Counted from the stretch's first letter, positions 53,804-63,348 are shown. The stretch is 64,000 nt of DNA from Haoranjiania flava (GCF_025631005.1 NZ_JAOTPL010000001.1:1-64000); one strand, 5' to 3'. Translations and numbers: made by a program. The notes: generated by a model not told the origin, from the sequence alone.

Positions 53804-54094
53804 TTAGTTAGTTTTTAGCTTCTCTTTTACGTCTGCAACAAATTCTTTTGAAGGTTTAAAGGCAGGAATATAATGTTCAGGTATCTCCACAGCTACATTT
53901 CTTTTAATGTTTCTGCCAATCTTGGCTGCTCTTTTTTTGGTGATAAAGCTGCCAAACCCTCTTACATACACATTCTCGCCATTTGCCAGGTTTTCTTTGA
54001 TCTCCTTGAACAGGTTTTCTATGGTCACCAACACATCTACTTTTGGGATGCCTGTTTTCTCGGAAATATTATTTACTAAATCAGACTTTCTCAT
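53804..54094 (-). CDS. HU/IHF-family DNA-binding protein
   Basis: A 96-residue HU-type protein: MRKSDLVNNISEKTGIPKVD, VLVTIENLFKEIKENLANGE, VYVRGFGSFITKKRAAKIGR, NIKRNVAVEIPEHYIPAFKP, SKEFVADVKEK. The G-F-G-S-F turn and the beta-arm with N-P-equivalent residues are visible; the tip has the Ala-Lys-Ile-Gly-Arg-Asn form. It binds and bends DNA. It leads a minus-strand cluster with the TPR and COX24-type genes. Confidence 0.95.
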   Translation of the reverse strand: MRKSDLVNNISEKTGIPKVDVLVTIENLFKEIKENLANGENVYVRGFGSFITKKRAAKIGRNIKRNVAVEIPEHYIPAFKPSKEFVADVKEKLKTN

Positions 54095-54384
54095 GCTAAT
54101 ATCTTTTGGTTAGATTGAAGTAATTGTTTTTTATTCTTTCTCCATGGAAAGAGTGTGTAAAGTGTATAGTTTATATTCGCTAAATTATAACATGCAGACT
54201 TTTAAAACAAGTTCGTGTTTTAATTTTAACAATTGAAGGTATGAAATTTACATATAAAAAAACATTTTTTATAAACAAATTATCGGGTATTAATAGCCTT
54301 TGTTAACGGAAGCTTGTAATCTCTTGATTCTTACTGCTTTACAAAAGCATGTAAAATGAATAATTATATTTGCTATGGGCGGTA

Positions 54385-55212
54385 TTAAATTATAGCAGAT
54401 CTTAACTTTACAAGTTTTTCAAGCATTTCCTCCAGCTTATCCAGTTGCAGCATGTTTGCTCCATCGCTTTTGGCCACGGCCGGTTGCGGGTGTGTTTCAA
54501 TAAAAAGCCCGTCGGCGCCGGCTGCAATAGCACACTTTGCAATGGTTTCTATCATCCCCGGGTTGCCGCCGGTAACCCCGCCTGACTGATTGGGCTGTTG
54601 CAGGCTGTGCGTGCAATCCATCACTGCCGGTACATCATTAGCCTTCATCAGGGGAATATTCCTGAAATCTACCACCAGGTCGTGGTAGCCAAAAGTTGTA
54701 CCTCTTTCTGTGAGCATTATCTTTTCATTACCTTCGTTGCGTAGTTTTTCCACGGCAAATCTCATAGACTCCCCGCTTAAAAACTGCCCTTTCTTTACAT
54801 TAACCACTTTGCCGGTTTGCGCAGCAGCAATCAACAGATCTGTCTGCCTGCAAAGGAAAGCAGGGATCTGCAGCACATCAACGTATTGCGCAGCTATGGC
54901 ACATTCCTCGGCTGTATGCACATCTGTGGTTAGCGGAATATGGTATTTTTTACCAATAGCCTGTATCAACCCCAAAGCTTTCTCATCACCGATACCGGTG
55001 AATGAATTAGCGCTGGTTCGGTTGGCTTTTTTATAACTTGCTTTGAAGATATAGGGAATGGCAAGTTTTTTACAAATGCCCGAAACGGTGTAAGCCACTT
55101 CTTCCAGCAGCTCTGCACTTTCCACAACACATGGACCGGCTATGAGAAAAAAATTGTTTTTATCGTATTGTTGAGATGAAAATAAATTATGGTAAAGATC
55201 GGGTTGAGGCAT
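54385..55212 (-). CDS. kdsA: 3-deoxy-8-phosphooctulonate synthase
   Basis: A 275-residue KdsA. Motifs: FFLIAGPCVVESAELLEEVA, FKASYKKANRTSANSFTGIG, LTTDVHTAEECAIAAQYVDV, LQIPAFLCRQTDLLIAAAQT, VNVKKGQFLSGESMRFAVEK, and DCTHSLQQPN. It condenses phosphoenolpyruvate with arabinose 5-phosphate to make the KDO precursor of LPS, indicating a typical Gram-negative envelope. The lysine- and cysteine-containing K-G-Q-F motif does not settle the metal dependence. Divergent from the threonine dehydrogenase gene. Confidence 0.96.
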   Translation of the reverse strand: MPQPDLYHNLFSSQQYDKNNFFLIAGPCVVESAELLEEVAYTVSGICKKLAIPYIFKASYKKANRTSANSFTGIGDEKALGLIQAIGKKYHIPLTTDVHTAEECAIAAQYVDVLQIPAFLCRQTDLLIAAAQTGKVVNVKKGQFLSGESMRFAVEKLRNEGNEKIMLTERGTTFGYHDLVVDFRNIPLMKANDVPAVMDCTHSLQQPNQSGGVTGGNPGMIETIAKCAIAAGADGLFIETHPQPAVAKSDGANMLQLDKLEEMLEKLVKLRSAII

Positions 55213-55335
55213 AATGGTTTTTATTTAATAGTTATATGAGCGATAATAAACGTTTGCTTTATTTTATATACTAACTAATTTGCGAACTTACCGCAAAATT
55301 AATTTTCTTTGTTTAGTAATTAAAAACATTTCTTT

Positions 55336-56289
55336 ATGAATACAAAGGAGAAGATCCTGATCATTGGTGCATCAGGCCAGATTGGTGTAGAGCTTACGCT
55401 TGCACTAAGAAATATCTACGGCCCTAACAACGTAATTGCTTCAGACCTGCGGGAGGTGAACCCGCTGATTAAAGACGGGCCGAGTGTACTGTTCGATGCT
55501 ATGAATAAAGAAATGATGCATGTGCATGTAATACGCCACAACATAACGCAGATCTACGTTTTAGCGGCCATGCTGTCTGCTAATGGGGAAAGGCATCCCA
55601 ACCTTGCCTGGAACCTGAACATGCAGGTGTTGCTCAATTCACTTGATATTGCCAAAGAAGAAAAAATAAAAAAAATATTCTGGCCATCTTCCATGGCGGT
55701 CTTCGGGCCTACATCTCCCAAGCACAAATGCCCGCAACAAACCATTATAGAACCTTCTACCGTGTACGGTATCAGTAAATCTGCAGGGGAATTGTGGTGT
55801 AATTATTATTTTAAAAACTTTGGTGTGGATGTGAGGAGCGTGCGCTACCCTGGTATTATTTCCTACAAGTCTGCGCCCGGCGGAGGCACAACTGATTATG
55901 CGGTTGAAATTTTTCATGAAGCGATAGAAAATAAAAAATACGAAAGCTTCTTAAAGCCGGATGCCTACCTGGAAATGATGTACATGCCGGATGCTATACG
56001 TGCCACGGTTGAGCTTATGGAAGCGCCTGCCGAGAAGGTAAAAACGCATCTATCTTACAACATAGGCGCCGTAAGCTTTTCACCCGAAGAGATTGCAGCA
56101 GAAATTAAAAAAAGCATCCCTGAATTTGAGATTAGCTACAAACCTGATTTCCGCCAGAACATTGCCGATAGCTGGCCACGCAGTATAGACGATACACAAG
56201 CCAGGGTCGACTGGGGCTGGAAACACGAATACGATCTCCCTAAAATGACACAGGATATGCTGGAAAATATCGGTAAAATGCACCAATAA
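55336..56289 (+). CDS. NAD-dependent epimerase-type L-threonine dehydrogenase
   Basis: A 317-residue extended SDR. NAD-binding LIIGASGQIGVELTLALRNI; VLAAMLSANGERHPNLAWNL; catalytic Ser in IFWPSSMAVFGPTSP; catalytic Tyr-Lys in STVYGISKSAGELWC; YPGIISYKSAPGGGTTDYAV; and near the C-terminus FRQNIADSWPRSIDDTQARV with DWGWKHEYDL. This set of motifs distinguishes the SDR-type threonine dehydrogenase (to 2-amino-3-ketobutyrate) from UDP-glucose 4-epimerases. It stands alone between kdsA and uvrA. Confidence 0.88.
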   Translation: MNTKEKILIIGASGQIGVELTLALRNIYGPNNVIASDLREVNPLIKDGPSVLFDAMNKEMMHVHVIRHNITQIYVLAAMLSANGERHPNLAWNLNMQVLLNSLDIAKEEKIKKIFWPSSMAVFGPTSPKHKCPQQTIIEPSTVYGISKSAGELWCNYYFKNFGVDVRSVRYPGIISYKSAPGGGTTDYAVEIFHEAIENKKYESFLKPDAYLEMMYMPDAIRATVELMEAPAEKVKTHLSYNIGAVSFSPEEIAAEIKKSIPEFEISYKPDFRQNIADSWPRSIDDTQARVDWGWKHEYDLPKMTQDMLENIGKMHQ

Positions 56290-56466
56290 TTGTAGGGAGA
56301 TTACTGTTGATCATATCGCAGAAAATGCTTTGTCTTTTTTGTAAGCATCCTTACAAGCAGTTTACCAGCGCAAGGATGTTTTACCTGTGTTTTGATGGGG
56401 ATTAACAACGTTCAGCAGCAAGTAATTTTACCTAATCGCTTATAGCCTGTTGTATATTATAATCTC

Positions 56467-59268
56467 CTACAAGAACTTGGCAGTCCTGCTTTTTTTAGAC
56501 TTTTTAAGATCTTTGGGAACACCTGCAAATACAAGTTCTCCTCCTCCTTCGCCGGCTTCGGGGCCAAGCTCTATAACCCAGTCGGCAGATTTAATCACAT
56601 CAATATTGTGTTCTATTACAATAATCGAATGCCCTTGCTCTATCAAAGCCGAAAATGCATCCAGTAACTTTTTTATATCATGAAAATGAAGGCCGGTGGT
56701 TGGCTCATCGAAAATGAACAACACTTTATCTTTTGTTTTTCCTTTGCCCAAAAAGCTGGCAAGTTTTACACGCTGTGCTTCGCCGCCGCTGAGTGTGTTT
56801 GAAGCCTGCCCAAGCTTTATATAGCCCAAACCCACATCATGCAGGGTTTGCAGGGATTTGACAAGATTGTTTTCATCTTTGAAAAATGCGATTGACTCAT
56901 CCACGCTCATTTCCAATACCTCGTAAATGTTCTTTCCTTTGTACGCTACATCAAGCACCTCTTCCTTGAATTTTTTACCATTGCAGACTTCGCAGGTCAG
57001 ATGCACGTCGGCTAAGAACTGCATTTCCACAATCTGTTCGCCCTCACCCTTACACGCATCGCATCTGCCGCCGTCCACATTAAACGAAAAGTGTTTGGCC
57101 TGGAAGCCTCTGACTTTTGACAGATGTTGTTTGGAGAAAATATTTCTTATCTCATCATAGGCTTTAATATAGGTAACGGGATTACTTCTGGATGACTTGC
57201 CGATTGGATTCTGGTCCACCATTTCAACCGTGGAAATCTCTTCTATATCTCCTTCAAGGCTGTCGTGATCGCCTACCTTTTCCGTAGTGCCCTGCTTCAT
57301 TTTCATGAGCGCAGGATATAATACCTGCTTCACCAGGGTTGTTTTACCGCTTCCTGATACCCCGCTGATAACACACAAAACATTTAAAGGAATTTCAACA
57401 TCCACATTCTTCAGGTTGTTCTGGCGCGCACCTTTTATCACAATGCGCTCATGCCATTTGCGCACTGTCTTAGGAGGCGCAATTTTTAATTCGCCTTTCA
57501 GGTACTTACCCGTAAGGCTTTTTTCATTTGCTATCAACTCTTTGTAATTGCCAGCAGCTATGACTTTTCCGCCGAGATGCGAAGCCAGCGGGCCCATATC
57601 AATAATATAGTCTGCATCGCGCATCATTTGCTCATCGTGTTCTACCACAATAACCGTATTGTCCAGGTCGCGCAGGTCTTTTAGCACTTTTATAAGCCTT
57701 TCCGTATCTCTTGAATGCAAACCAATGGACGGCTCGTCCAGGATATACAGTGAATTGGTAAGGTTGCTGCCAAGGCTCCTGGTGAGTTGTATACGCTGGC
57801 TTTCACCGCCGCTGAGCGAATTGGCAAGCCGGTTAAGTGTAAGGTAGCCTAAGCCCACATCCAGTAAGGTTTGCAGCCTTTGCTGTATCTCTACCAGTAT
57901 TCTTTCAGCAATTTCAAACTGATGCCCTGTAAGGGTAAGATTATCGAACCATTGCTTTACATCCTTCACCGGCAGATCACTCAGCTCTGCAATGTGCTTA
58001 TCGCCGATTTTCACGAATAAGGCTTCCCTGCGCAGCCTGTAACCGTTGCATTCCGGGCATTCTGTGCGCCCGCGGTAGCGGCTTAGCATTACCCTGTACT
58101 GAATTTTATACAAATGCGATTGTACATCTTCAAAAAAAGCATTGATGCCGTAAGCATGCTGGTTGCCATTCCAGAGCGTGGCCATCTCTTCTTTAGTGAG
58201 CTGCGCTACGGGCTTATGTATGGGGAAAGAAAATTTATGCGCGTTTTTCACGAACTGTTCTTTCCACCAGCTCATCTTCTCTCCCTTCCAGGCCGCAACC
58301 GCACCTTCGTATACGCTCAATCGCTTATCAGGTATTACAAGGTTTTTATCTATACCCAGTACATGGCCGAAACCTTCGCAAACGGGACAGGCACCGTAAG
58401 GATTGTTCCACGAAAACAAATCTGGCGTGGGTTCTTCAAACTGTATGCCGTCGGCTTCGAACCTATTGCTAAACGCTAAAAGTTTTTCATCATTTACACT
58501 CACCAGCATTTGCCCCTCTCCTTCATAGAATGCAGTATTAATAGAATCTGATATCCTGTGGAGGTCATCTTCTTCAAAAGGTTTTACTACAAAACGGTCT
58601 ACCAGTATGTATACTTCACCGTCATTAGCACGTATTTGCTTTCCGAGTTCTTCATCGCTCCATTCGAGCATGTCTTCAATGTTGGCTGTCTCTTTCTTCC
58701 CGCCAAAATAAATTCTTGAAAAACCTTTCTGCTGCAATACATTTAATTCATCGCGTATGGCCCTGTTGCGGTATTGTTTAAAAGCGGCCAGCACATAAAC
58801 CTTATCTCTCTCTGCCAGTTTTTTTATTACATCTACCACATCACTGACTTCATCTTTTTTTACCTCATTGCCACTTATGGGAGAATACGTTTTTCCGGCG
58901 CGCGCATAGAGCAGGCGCATATAATCATATATCTCCGTCATGCTGCCTACTGTGCTCCGGGGAGTGCGGGTGGCCACTTTCTGTTCAATGGCTATAGCGG
59001 GTGAAAGCCCTTTGATGTAGTCTATATCAGGCTTGGCCATACGGCTCATAAACTGCCTTGCATAGGCGCTGAGACTTTCCGCATACCTGCGCTGCCCTTC
59101 TGCAAAAAGGGTATCAATGGTGAGTGAAGACTTCCCGCTGCCTGAAACGCCGGTAACGACAATGAGTTTGTTGCGCGGAAATTCTACATCTACATTCTTC
59201 AGATTGTGGGTTCTTGCACCTTTTATAAAAATATTATCCTGTGTGGATACTTCCTTTTGCTTGCTCAT
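56467..59268 (-). CDS. uvrA: Excinuclease ABC subunit UvrA
   Basis: A 933-residue UvrA. Two ABC ATPase halves are complete: Walker A (VVTGVSGSGKSSLTIDTLFA; CVISGVSGSGKTTLVKQVLY), signature (LSGGESQRIQLTRSLGSNLT; LSGGEAQRVKLASFLGKG) and Walker B (YILDEPSIGLHSRD; FIFDEPTTGLHFHD). Zinc pairs are seen in CPVCEGFGHV, CPECNGYRL and CDACKGEGE with CEVCNGKKF. It recognises bulky DNA lesions in nucleotide excision repair. The ATG at 59268 (MSKQKEV) is chosen over an upstream TTG at 59304. No other uvr gene is adjacent. Confidence 0.97.
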   Translation of the reverse strand: MSKQKEVSTQDNIFIKGARTHNLKNVDVEFPRNKLIVVTGVSGSGKSSLTIDTLFAEGQRRYAESLSAYARQFMSRMAKPDIDYIKGLSPAIAIEQKVATRTPRSTVGSMTEIYDYMRLLYARAGKTYSPISGNEVKKDEVSDVVDVIKKLAERDKVYVLAAFKQYRNRAIRDELNVLQQKGFSRIYFGGKKETANIEDMLEWSDEELGKQIRANDGEVYILVDRFVVKPFEEDDLHRISDSINTAFYEGEGQMLVSVNDEKLLAFSNRFEADGIQFEEPTPDLFSWNNPYGACPVCEGFGHVLGIDKNLVIPDKRLSVYEGAVAAWKGEKMSWWKEQFVKNAHKFSFPIHKPVAQLTKEEMATLWNGNQHAYGINAFFEDVQSHLYKIQYRVMLSRYRGRTECPECNGYRLRREALFVKIGDKHIAELSDLPVKDVKQWFDNLTLTGHQFEIAERILVEIQQRLQTLLDVGLGYLTLNRLANSLSGGESQRIQLTRSLGSNLTNSLYILDEPSIGLHSRDTERLIKVLKDLRDLDNTVIVVEHDEQMMRDADYIIDMGPLASHLGGKVIAAGNYKELIANEKSLTGKYLKGELKIAPPKTVRKWHERIVIKGARQNNLKNVDVEIPLNVLCVISGVSGSGKTTLVKQVLYPALMKMKQGTTEKVGDHDSLEGDIEEISTVEMVDQNPIGKSSRSNPVTYIKAYDEIRNIFSKQHLSKVRGFQAKHFSFNVDGGRCDACKGEGEQIVEMQFLADVHLTCEVCNGKKFKEEVLDVAYKGKNIYEVLEMSVDESIAFFKDENNLVKSLQTLHDVGLGYIKLGQASNTLSGGEAQRVKLASFLGKGKTKDKVLFIFDEPTTGLHFHDIKKLLDAFSALIEQGHSIIVIEHNIDVIKSADWVIELGPEAGEGGGELVFAGVPKDLKKSKKSRTAKFL

Positions 59269-59381
59269 AAACCCTGCTAAGGTAAATTTTATTGCCTTAA
59301 GCAAAGCAGTTGACAGAAATTATTTTTTTTGGCCTTTCATTAAACATTTTGGCTTATGAGAATGTCTTATATTTGCCTAAT

Positions 59382-59565
59382 CGTGTTACAACAACTAATA
59401 TTTGTAATTTGAAAGTTTTTTAATACATTTGTTGGTAATGCTGATTTGTAAAACAGTCTTATTAAAGTAAATTACGGCAGTATATCTTTAAAAAATGTTT
59501 TCATTTTGTTTAGTTTTATAGAATATTCACTTTACGGTTCTGTTTCTACGGAACCGTTTTTTTTT
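59382..59565 (+). ncRNA. Candidate small RNA between uvrA and the DMP19-like gene
   Basis: A promoter-like pair on the plus strand (TTTG at 59348-59351 and an exact TAnnTTTG, TATATTTG, at 59368-59375; spacing 16 bases) is followed by about 180 bases ending in a strong intrinsic terminator. No plus-strand coding gene lies between. The transcript would overlap the 3' end of the DMP19-like gene in antisense. Family unknown; purely a prediction. Confidence 0.3.
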
Positions 59566-60009
59566 GTTTACTTCAAAGTATTGATAATTATTTTCTATAA
59601 ACTTTTGTATGTGTTGCAATTCATCGTCAATAATAGAGAGGTATTGTTGATGGAGAGCTTCAAAAGCAGGGAATTTGTCATATAAGCCGGAAAATTCTTT
59701 TAAAGACATCTCCCGTTCCAGCTCCTGCACATGTTTTACATAGAGTGTCTTAGCAGCAGATAAATTGCCGGCTAATTTTCCTGCGCTCATATATGCTAAT
59801 GGTTCTGTCCAGGCATTTTCAAAAATATATTCCCCAAACTTATTATGTATAAGCTGGATGTAACCGCCGTTCCTGACCTGCCGGTCTAAGAGTGCCAGCG
59901 CTTGTACAGTATGTTGAAAAATATTTAATGTATCGTGATTTTCGTATTCTTTGTCCAGCAAGGAAATGAGCTCAACAGGGGAATATGTGTTGACAGGTTC
60001 AGGCAGCAT
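59527..60009 (-). CDS. DMP19-like (DUF4375) protein
   Basis: A 160-residue, mostly helical acidic protein. The stretch RQVRNGGYIQLIHNKFGEYI, then ENAWTEPLAYMSAGKLAGNL, matches the DMP19 C-terminal domain pattern (N-G-G-[FY]-x-Q...N, then A-x-x-A-x-x-x-x-G). DMP19 of Neisseria is a DNA mimic that blocks a repressor; most homologues have no known role. The C-terminus ends in a basic tail (KKKRFRRNRTVK), unlike a DNA mimic, so that function should not be assumed. It follows gldH by three bases. Confidence 0.7.
   Translation of the reverse strand: MLPEPVNTYSPVELISLLDKEYENHDTLNIFQHTVQALALLDRQVRNGGYIQLIHNKFGEYIFENAWTEPLAYMSAGKLAGNLSAAKTLYVKHVQELEREMSLKEFSGLYDKFPAFEALHQQYLSIIDDELQHIQKFIENNYQYFEVNKKKRFRRNRTVK
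59534..59565 (+). terminator. Strong plus-strand intrinsic terminator inside the 3' end of the DMP19-like gene
   Basis: ACGGTTC (59534-59540) pairs with GAACCGT (59551-59557) and is followed by nine T. No plus-strand gene precedes it. On the minus strand the same bases encode the last residues of the DMP19-like protein. Confidence 0.7.
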
Positions 60010-60012
60010 AAG

Positions 60013-60465
60013 TTAAATTTTTTGTATGCGCAAACCCGCATGCAGTATATTTTTTAAAGAACCCTCAGGCATTCGGTGATGCAGCGAATAAGTATACGGT
60101 ACAGCGCGGAATCTCACAGGCTTATCGTTTAGCCGTATACGGTGCTCAACAATTTCTTCCAAGGTTTTGCCGTACCACCCGGAGTTTTCGCCAAGTTTAA
60201 AATTGTAGCTTACCGAGGTTAATGAGTCTGCCGGAGACTTTTTTGATATATTTATGCGTATGTTGTTATAGGCAAAAGCGTACTGATGCCGCAGCACCAG
60301 GTATATATTGTAAGATGCTGCGGTATCGGCAATCTGAAATTCAAACCGCGCGGTATCGGCTGCATGCCATTCCATTTTCCTGAAGGCTTTCGTCTGCTCA
60401 TACAGATCGGGCGTAGGGCTGCATGCATACAAAAACAATACTATGATTATTACAATTTTCCACAT
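60013..60465 (-). CDS. gldH: Gliding motility lipoprotein GldH
   Basis: A 150-residue lipoprotein with signal MWKIVIIIVLFLYAC and lipobox Cys at residue 15. The mature part reads PDLYEQTKAFRKMEWHAADT, RFEFQIADTAASYNIYLVLR, HQYAFAYNNIRINI, the pattern of GldH, a lipoprotein required for gliding and type IX secretion in Flavobacterium. It lies between yicC (2 bases) and the DMP19-like gene (3 bases), a tight operon. Whether the organism glides cannot be judged from one gene. Confidence 0.88.
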   Translation of the reverse strand: MWKIVIIIVLFLYACSPTPDLYEQTKAFRKMEWHAADTARFEFQIADTAASYNIYLVLRHQYAFAYNNIRINISKKSPADSLTSVSYNFKLGENSGWYGKTLEEIVEHRIRLNDKPVRFRAVPYTYSLHHRMPEGSLKNILHAGLRIQKI

Positions 60466-60467
60466 GG

Positions 60468-61343
60468 TTACAGCACGTTGAGTATTTGCTCTTTCATTTT
60501 TTCCAGCTCATCTTTCATCAACACTACATTCTTCTGTATGTCTACATCGTTTGCTTTAGAGCCGGTGGTATTTATTTCCCTGCCGATTTCCTGGAGCAGG
60601 AAAGATAATTTTTTGCCTTTTGCCGCTTCGTCAGCTTTCAACAATTCGCGGAAATAAGCGCAATGATTTTTTAAACGTACCTGTTCTTCTGTAATGTCAA
60701 ATTTCTCAATGTAATAGATCAGCTCCTGCTCCAGCCTGTTCTCATCATAGTTTTCTACATCCACGTTTTCCTCCAGCAATTTTAGCAGGTTTTCTTTCAT
60801 TTTTACTTTCCTGGCAGGCGCTATCGCAGCATTTGAATTTTCCAGTTGCTCTATATTGGCCACTCTTTGCAATATATCTTTTTCGAGTGCCGCACCTTCA
60901 TTCAGCCTGTGGCTGTTAACGGCCTCCGCCGCTTCCAGTAAGGCGGCTTTAACAACCTGCCATTCCTCTTCGCTCACCTGCTCCGGATTGCCTGAAATAA
61001 CATCGGGCAACTTTAATAATGCACTCAAAACATTGTCGGCAGCCAGGTTAAGTTCATCAGCCACATCTTTTACCGAATAATAATAGGATTTAAGCAGTTC
61101 TTTATTTATGTAAACCGGTTTGGCGCAGCCGTTTTGTTTGATGACAATAGAGCATTCCACACTGCCTCGCTGTAATTTTTCAGCAATGATGTTTCTTATG
61201 TCAATTTCATAAGATTTTAGTAAGGGAGAGATATTGAGCCTGAGATCGAATTGCTTGCCGTTTAAAGAGCGCAATTCTACCAGGCAGGAATTATCATTGA
61301 ATGTTTTTTCAGCACGGCCGTAACCCGTCATCGAATAAATCAT
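60468..61343 (-). CDS. yicC: YicC-family endoribonuclease
   Basis: A 291-residue YicC protein: MIYSMTGYGRAEKTFNDNSC, VELRSLNGKQFDLRLNISPL, RNIIAEKLQRGSVECSIVIK, then the C-terminal DUF1732 helices ending GKKLSFLLQEIGREINTTGS, KANDVDIQKNVVLMKDELEK, MKEQILNVL. YicC of E. coli has been described as an RNase acting on small RNAs. It is the first gene of the yicC-gldH-DMP19-like operon and is divergent from murA. Confidence 0.94.
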   Translation of the reverse strand: MIYSMTGYGRAEKTFNDNSCLVELRSLNGKQFDLRLNISPLLKSYEIDIRNIIAEKLQRGSVECSIVIKQNGCAKPVYINKELLKSYYYSVKDVADELNLAADNVLSALLKLPDVISGNPEQVSEEEWQVVKAALLEAAEAVNSHRLNEGAALEKDILQRVANIEQLENSNAAIAPARKVKMKENLLKLLEENVDVENYDENRLEQELIYYIEKFDITEEQVRLKNHCAYFRELLKADEAAKGKKLSFLLQEIGREINTTGSKANDVDIQKNVVLMKDELEKMKEQILNVL

Positions 61344-61448
61344 AAATAAATTTTTTCAAAGATAAAATTTAAGTTCGTCATCCCATCATTTGGAAACAGC
61401 TTTTAAGCAGACATTTCATTATTTTTGTCCGAAAGAAAAAAATTATAC

Positions 61449-62759
61449 ATGAATGCTTTTGAAGTTACAGGCAGCAGAAAATTAAAAGGCGAGATACATC
61501 CGCAAGGCGCCAAGAATGAAGCGTTACAGGTAATATCTGCTGTATTGCTTACGGAAGAAGAAGTAGTGATAAAAAACATTCCCGATATACTGGACGTAAG
61601 CAGGCTGATAACTTTACTGGAAGCATTAGGCGTAAAAATAAAACAACTTAACAAGCATACTTACAGTTTTAAGTCAGAAGATGTAAATACTGACTTCTTA
61701 TATTCCGAAGATTTCAGAAAAAAAGGCGGCGCACTCAGAGGCAGCATAATGATTGCCGGGCCTATGCTGGCGCGATTTAAAAAAGCAGTAATCGCGAAGC
61801 CCGGCGGTGATAAGATCGGGAGGCGCGGCATGGATACACATGTTGACGGCTTTGAAAAATTAGGCGCTCATTTTACCTACAACACCCATACATTCTGCCT
61901 GGAGTTTACAACAAAAGCTTTGAAAGGCAACTACATCATGCTTGATGAGCCGTCAGTAACCGGTACCGCAAACGTGCTGATGGCGGCAGTTCTGGCTAAA
62001 GGAAATACCACCATCTACAATGCAGCCTGCGAACCCTATGTACAGCAACTCTGTAAAATGCTGAACAGGATGGGCGCAAAAATTTCCGGTATAGCCAGCA
62101 ATATGCTTGAAGTGGAAGGAGTGGAAGGGCTGCATGGCACAGAACATACACTACTGCCCGATATGATTGAGATAGGCAGCTTCATAGGCATGGCGGCCCT
62201 GACGCAGAGTGATATTACCATAAAAAATGTAAGCCTTGAAAACCTGGGCGTAATACCTGATAAATTTAAAAGGCTGGGCATTGAAATGGAATTCAGAAAT
62301 GACGACATTTATATACCTGAGCAAAAATGCTACGAGATACAGCCTCCCCTCAACGGCAATATTTTAACCATTTACGATCATCCCTGGCCCGGGTTTACAC
62401 CCGACCTGCTGAGCATTGTGCTGGTAACCGCCATACAAGCCAGAGGCAGCGTACTGATACACCAGAAAATGTTTGAAAGCCGGCTGTTCTTCACCGATAC
62501 ACTTATAGACATGGGCGCCAAGATCATTCTCTGCGACCCGCACAGGGCAACGGTTATAGGCCTTGAAAGAGAACACCATCTTAAAGGTATCAGAATGAGC
62601 AGCCCGGATATCCGTGCGGGCGTAGCGCTGTTGATCGCGGCCATGAGCGCTGAAGGCAAAAGCATTATTCAAAACATTGAACAAATACAAAGAGGCTACG
62701 AAAATATAGAACAAAGGCTCAATGCGCTGGGCGCTGAAATAAAACTTATCAACGACTAA
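61449..62759 (+). CDS. murA: UDP-N-acetylglucosamine 1-carboxyvinyltransferase with Asp at the fosfomycin Cys position
   Basis: A 436-residue MurA starting MNAFEVTGSRKLKGEIHPQG (K-N-E/A substrate residues follow). The catalytic loop reads KPGGDKIGRRGMDTHVDGFE where E. coli has P-G-G-C-T-I-G: residue 121 is Asp (codon 61809-61811) instead of the Cys alkylated by fosfomycin. That substitution is known to keep activity and give fosfomycin insensitivity. Other motifs: DEPSVTGTANVLMAAVLAKG and IQARGSVLIHQKMFESRLFF. The ATG at 61449 is chosen over a TTG at 61425. Gmk follows by 16 bases. Confidence 0.96.
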   Translation: MNAFEVTGSRKLKGEIHPQGAKNEALQVISAVLLTEEEVVIKNIPDILDVSRLITLLEALGVKIKQLNKHTYSFKSEDVNTDFLYSEDFRKKGGALRGSIMIAGPMLARFKKAVIAKPGGDKIGRRGMDTHVDGFEKLGAHFTYNTHTFCLEFTTKALKGNYIMLDEPSVTGTANVLMAAVLAKGNTTIYNAACEPYVQQLCKMLNRMGAKISGIASNMLEVEGVEGLHGTEHTLLPDMIEIGSFIGMAALTQSDITIKNVSLENLGVIPDKFKRLGIEMEFRNDDIYIPEQKCYEIQPPLNGNILTIYDHPWPGFTPDLLSIVLVTAIQARGSVLIHQKMFESRLFFTDTLIDMGAKIILCDPHRATVIGLEREHHLKGIRMSSPDIRAGVALLIAAMSAEGKSIIQNIEQIQRGYENIEQRLNALGAEIKLIND

Positions 62760-62775
62760 TCTATCTACACTTTTT

Positions 62776-63342
62776 ATGAACAAACTTATTATCATTACTG
62801 CGCCTTCCGGGGCAGGCAAGAGTACCATAGCAAAATATCTGATGGATAAAAATCCCGGCCTTGCTTTCTCCATATCTGCCACCACCCGCCCGCTCCGCGG
62901 CAATGAAAAGCATGGCAGGGATTATTATTTTATGAGCGTAGATGAGTTTCAACATACAATACAGCAGGATGGTTTCGTGGAATGGGAAATGGTATACGAA
63001 GGAAAATATTATGGTACGCTTAAATCTGAAATAGAAAGAATCTGGCAGGACAATAAAACGCCCATGCTTGATATTGATGTAAAAGGCGCTATACATGTAA
63101 AGCAACTTTACAGCAAAAATGCACTGACGATCTTTATAGAACCGCCATCCATCGATGAGCTGAAAAAAAGGCTGGTGGGAAGGAATACCGATACGCCTGA
63201 AAATATTGATACCCGCATCAATAAAGCATCCTATGAACTTTCTTTTAAAGAATCGTTCGACAGGATTATCGTGAATGACAACCTGAAAGATGCATGCGAA
63301 AAAGCAGAGAAAGCTATCCTTGCGTTTATACAACAGGCATAA
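62776..63342 (+). CDS. gmk: Guanylate kinase
   Basis: A 188-residue guanylate kinase: P-loop IIITAPSGAGKSTIAKYLMD, GMP-binding SISATTRPLRGNEKHGRDYY, VDEFQHTIQQDGFVEWEMVY, EGKYYGTL, and DIDVKGAIHVKQLY. It phosphorylates GMP to GDP. It is cotranscribed with murA by position and is convergent with the porin gene six bases away. Confidence 0.96.
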   Translation: MNKLIIITAPSGAGKSTIAKYLMDKNPGLAFSISATTRPLRGNEKHGRDYYFMSVDEFQHTIQQDGFVEWEMVYEGKYYGTLKSEIERIWQDNKTPMLDIDVKGAIHVKQLYSKNALTIFIEPPSIDELKKRLVGRNTDTPENIDTRINKASYELSFKESFDRIIVNDNLKDACEKAEKAILAFIQQA

Positions 63343-63348
63343 GCAACA

